From assembly GCA_040290295.1 (NCBI GenBank), contig PSMW01000017.1:9948-73947 (forward strand): a stretch of 64,000 nt of DNA. The letters run 5' to 3'. Both the position numbers and the translations under genes were made by a program. The DNA comes from CAADGV01 sp040290295 (GTDB lineage: Bacteria; Bacteroidota; Ignavibacteria; UBA10030; UBA6906). The notes under the pieces are model-generated. The model saw only the letters and a list, made by a program, of their open reading frames with translations. It ran no database searches and was not told where the DNA came from. This document shows positions 62,491 to 64,000 of this stretch, piece after piece. Numbering within the stretch: position 1 is the first letter of the stretch; every line of letters begins with the position of its first letter.

Positions 62491-64000
62491 TCGGCATCGC
62501 ATACATACTGCTCGCTGTCTCAACGCTCATTCTCGCAAGCGTTGTCGTCGCACGGCTCACGCACAACTTGGGCATTCCAACGCTCATCCTGTTTCTCGCA
62601 GTGGGGATGATGGCGGGTTCGGATGGCGCTGGAGTGATAGTGCTGACCGATGCGCGCTTGGCGCAATCTATTGGCGTTGTTGCGCTCGTGCTGATCTTGT
62701 TCTCCGGCGGCTTGGATACGAATTGGCACGACGTGCGCCCTGTAGCAACGCAAGCCGCCCGTCTCGCAACTATCGGTGTGCTCATCACTACCGTATCGAT
62801 TGGAGCGTTCAGTACACTCGTTTTGGACTTCTCATTGTTGGAAGGAATGCTCCTCGGCGCAGTTATCTCCTCGACCGACGCAGCAGCGGTATTCGCCGTC
62901 CTCCGCTCGAAGAACGTCCACCTTCAACAACGGATCAAGGCTTTGTTAGAGCTGGAATCCGGCAGCAACGATCCGATGGCGGTGTTCCTCACGGTCAGCA
63001 CCATCGGATTGCTGAACGCTATCGAACAGACCGAACAGACGTATGTCGATGTGCTGATACAATTCGTTCTTCAAATGGGCATCGGAATAGTCTGTGGGCT
63101 GATCTTCGGAAGGCTGCTGGTTTGGATGATCAACCGTATCAAATCGCCCTACGAGGGGATCTATCCCGTGCTGGCGCTCGCGTTTGCAGGATTCGTGTAC
63201 AGCGCGACGTCGCTGATCAACGGCAGCGGATTCCTCGCGGTGTATGCAGCCGGAATGATGTTGGGGAATAGCAACGTCATCCAGAAGCGTAGTCTGCTCC
63301 GCTTCTTCGACGGCTTTGCATGGCTGAGCCAGATCGGCATGTTTATCACATTGGGACTGTTGGTCAGGCCATCCAAGCTCATTACGGTACTCATGCCGGG
63401 GATGCTGATAGCCTTGGGTTTGATGATCGGAGCGCGGCCGCTGAGCGTGTTCGTTTCCTTGTTGCCACGAGAGTATAGCTGGAGAGAAAAAATCTTCATC
63501 AGTTGGGTTGGGTTACGCGGCGCAGCACCGATTATCCTGGCAACATTCCCTCTGTTGGCAAACGTCGAACGTGCCGACGCGATATTCACGACTGTGTTCT
63601 TTATCGTATTGACGTCCGCCTTGATGCAAGGGTGGTCGATTCCGCACGCTGCGCGGCTGTTGGGTGTAGAGGCGCCGCCGTCGAAACCGATACGCTATCC
63701 GATCGAGTCAGTGCCGACTGTTGGCGCCGACACCGAGCTTGTGGACCTTAGCGTACCGCACGGTTCGGCTGTTGCGGGCAAGACGATAATCGAACTGGGA
63801 TTGCCGCAAGCCTCCCTCATTGCGCTCATAGCAAGGAAGGAGACGTTCATCATTCCCAGCGGCAGTACGGTGTTGGAGGAAGGAGACACGCTGCTGGTGA
63901 TCGTGAAGAAAACAGATTTGCCCGAGGTACAAAGAATCTTTTCAGAGAAAGCGCTCCAGCCGCCGCCCACAGAATATAACCGCACGAATAGCGGCAGGGG
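62487..64000 (+). CDS. Cation:proton antiporter, CPA1/NhaP2 type (3' end outside window)
   Basis: 504 codons from ATG 62487 with no stop before base 64000. About 12-13 membrane helices with the CPA core (GAVISSTDAAAVFAVLRSKN, ALLELESGSNDPMAVFLTVS with the ion-binding ND pair, FISWVGLRGAAPIILATFPL). From about residue 410 a cytoplasmic TrkA-C-like domain follows (AGKTIIELGLPQASLIALIA, VLEEGDTLLVIVKKTDL), matching the K+/H+ antiporter NhaP2/CvrA layout. Probably exports K+ under osmotic or pH stress. Confidence 0.92.
   Translation, partial: MIGIAYILLAVSTLILASVVVARLTHNLGIPTLILFLAVGMMAGSDGAGVIVLTDARLAQSIGVVALVLILFSGGLDTNWHDVRPVATQAARLATIGVLITTVSIGAFSTLVLDFSLLEGMLLGAVISSTDAAAVFAVLRSKNVHLQQRIKALLELESGSNDPMAVFLTVSTIGLLNAIEQTEQTYVDVLIQFVLQMGIGIVCGLIFGRLLVWMINRIKSPYEGIYPVLALAFAGFVYSATSLINGSGFLAVYAAGMMLGNSNVIQKRSLLRFFDGFAWLSQIGMFITLGLLVRPSKLITVLMPGMLIALGLMIGARPLSVFVSLLPREYSWREKIFISWVGLRGAAPIILATFPLLANVERADAIFTTVFFIVLTSALMQGWSIPHAARLLGVEAPPSKPIRYPIESVPTVGADTELVDLSVPHGSAVAGKTIIELGLPQASLIALIARKETFIIPSGSTVLEEGDTLLVIVKKTDLPEVQRIFSEKALQPPPTEYNRTNSGR

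Overview
The window looks like a chromosomal segment from a member of the Bacteroidota/Chlorobiota/Ignavibacteriota-Kapabacteria (FCB) assemblage. The reasons are a type IX secretion (T9SS) sorting domain with the YPNPFN motif on a secreted protein, many SusC/TonB-style and YVTN/Asp-box surface proteins, rny next to zapA, and a free-standing methylmalonyl-CoA mutase large subunit. The phylum is an inference from gene content; no rRNA is present.

Layout. (1) 1-10.4 kb: a three-gene minus-strand signalling operon (two PAS-rich histidine kinases around a single-domain response regulator) faces a TonB-dependent receptor. The receptor is followed on the plus strand by a LOG-family protein, a DinB-like protein, an EamA transporter, a membrane-anchored rhodanese and a MauE/DoxX-like membrane protein, closely packed and partly overlapping. 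(2) 10.4-26.4 kb: an accessory island, visibly more A+T-rich, with gene remnants, a truncated recombinase-like N-terminus, an integron-like cassette array with four complete attC-like sites, an IS3-type element, and several secreted or lipoprotein genes, many with frameshifts or stops. (3) 26.4-58.7 kb: a long, almost entirely minus-strand housekeeping block (EamA, DUF362, mcm, mutL, ftsY, pgsA, purF, nadB, an outer-membrane protein, coaE, rny, a likely 6S RNA, zapA, pheT, pheS, rplT, rpmI, infC, thrS, four tRNAs, greA, ribBA, yajC, tgt, vanZ-like, nnrDE, nuoN, MFS). (4) 59-64 kb: a plus-strand group with two small proteins, a GNAT-nitrilase fusion, an AmpG-like MFS transporter and a K+/H+-type antiporter that runs off the window.

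The most unusual feature is the cassette array at 11.8-18.0 kb. Each unit begins with GTTRNNN-like bases, carries one or two genes (one unit carries none of note), and ends in a long imperfect hairpin bounded by an AAC / GTT pair. The left end of each unit is complementary to the left flank of that same unit's own hairpin over about 19-24 nt, well past the usual 7-nt core. This is what is expected if each unit was once a circle closed at its own site. The four sites, plus a truncated fifth copy at about 26.0 kb, share a roughly 40-nt block on only one arm of the hairpin. No intact integrase is in the window.

Lesions (1-nt indels, a 5-bp and a 14-bp tandem duplication, an in-frame amber codon, a G7 tract) are concentrated in the accessory island. 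The housekeeping block has only one evident frameshift, in the outer-membrane protein gene at about 38.44 kb, plus a decayed surface-protein relic beside the tRNA cluster.
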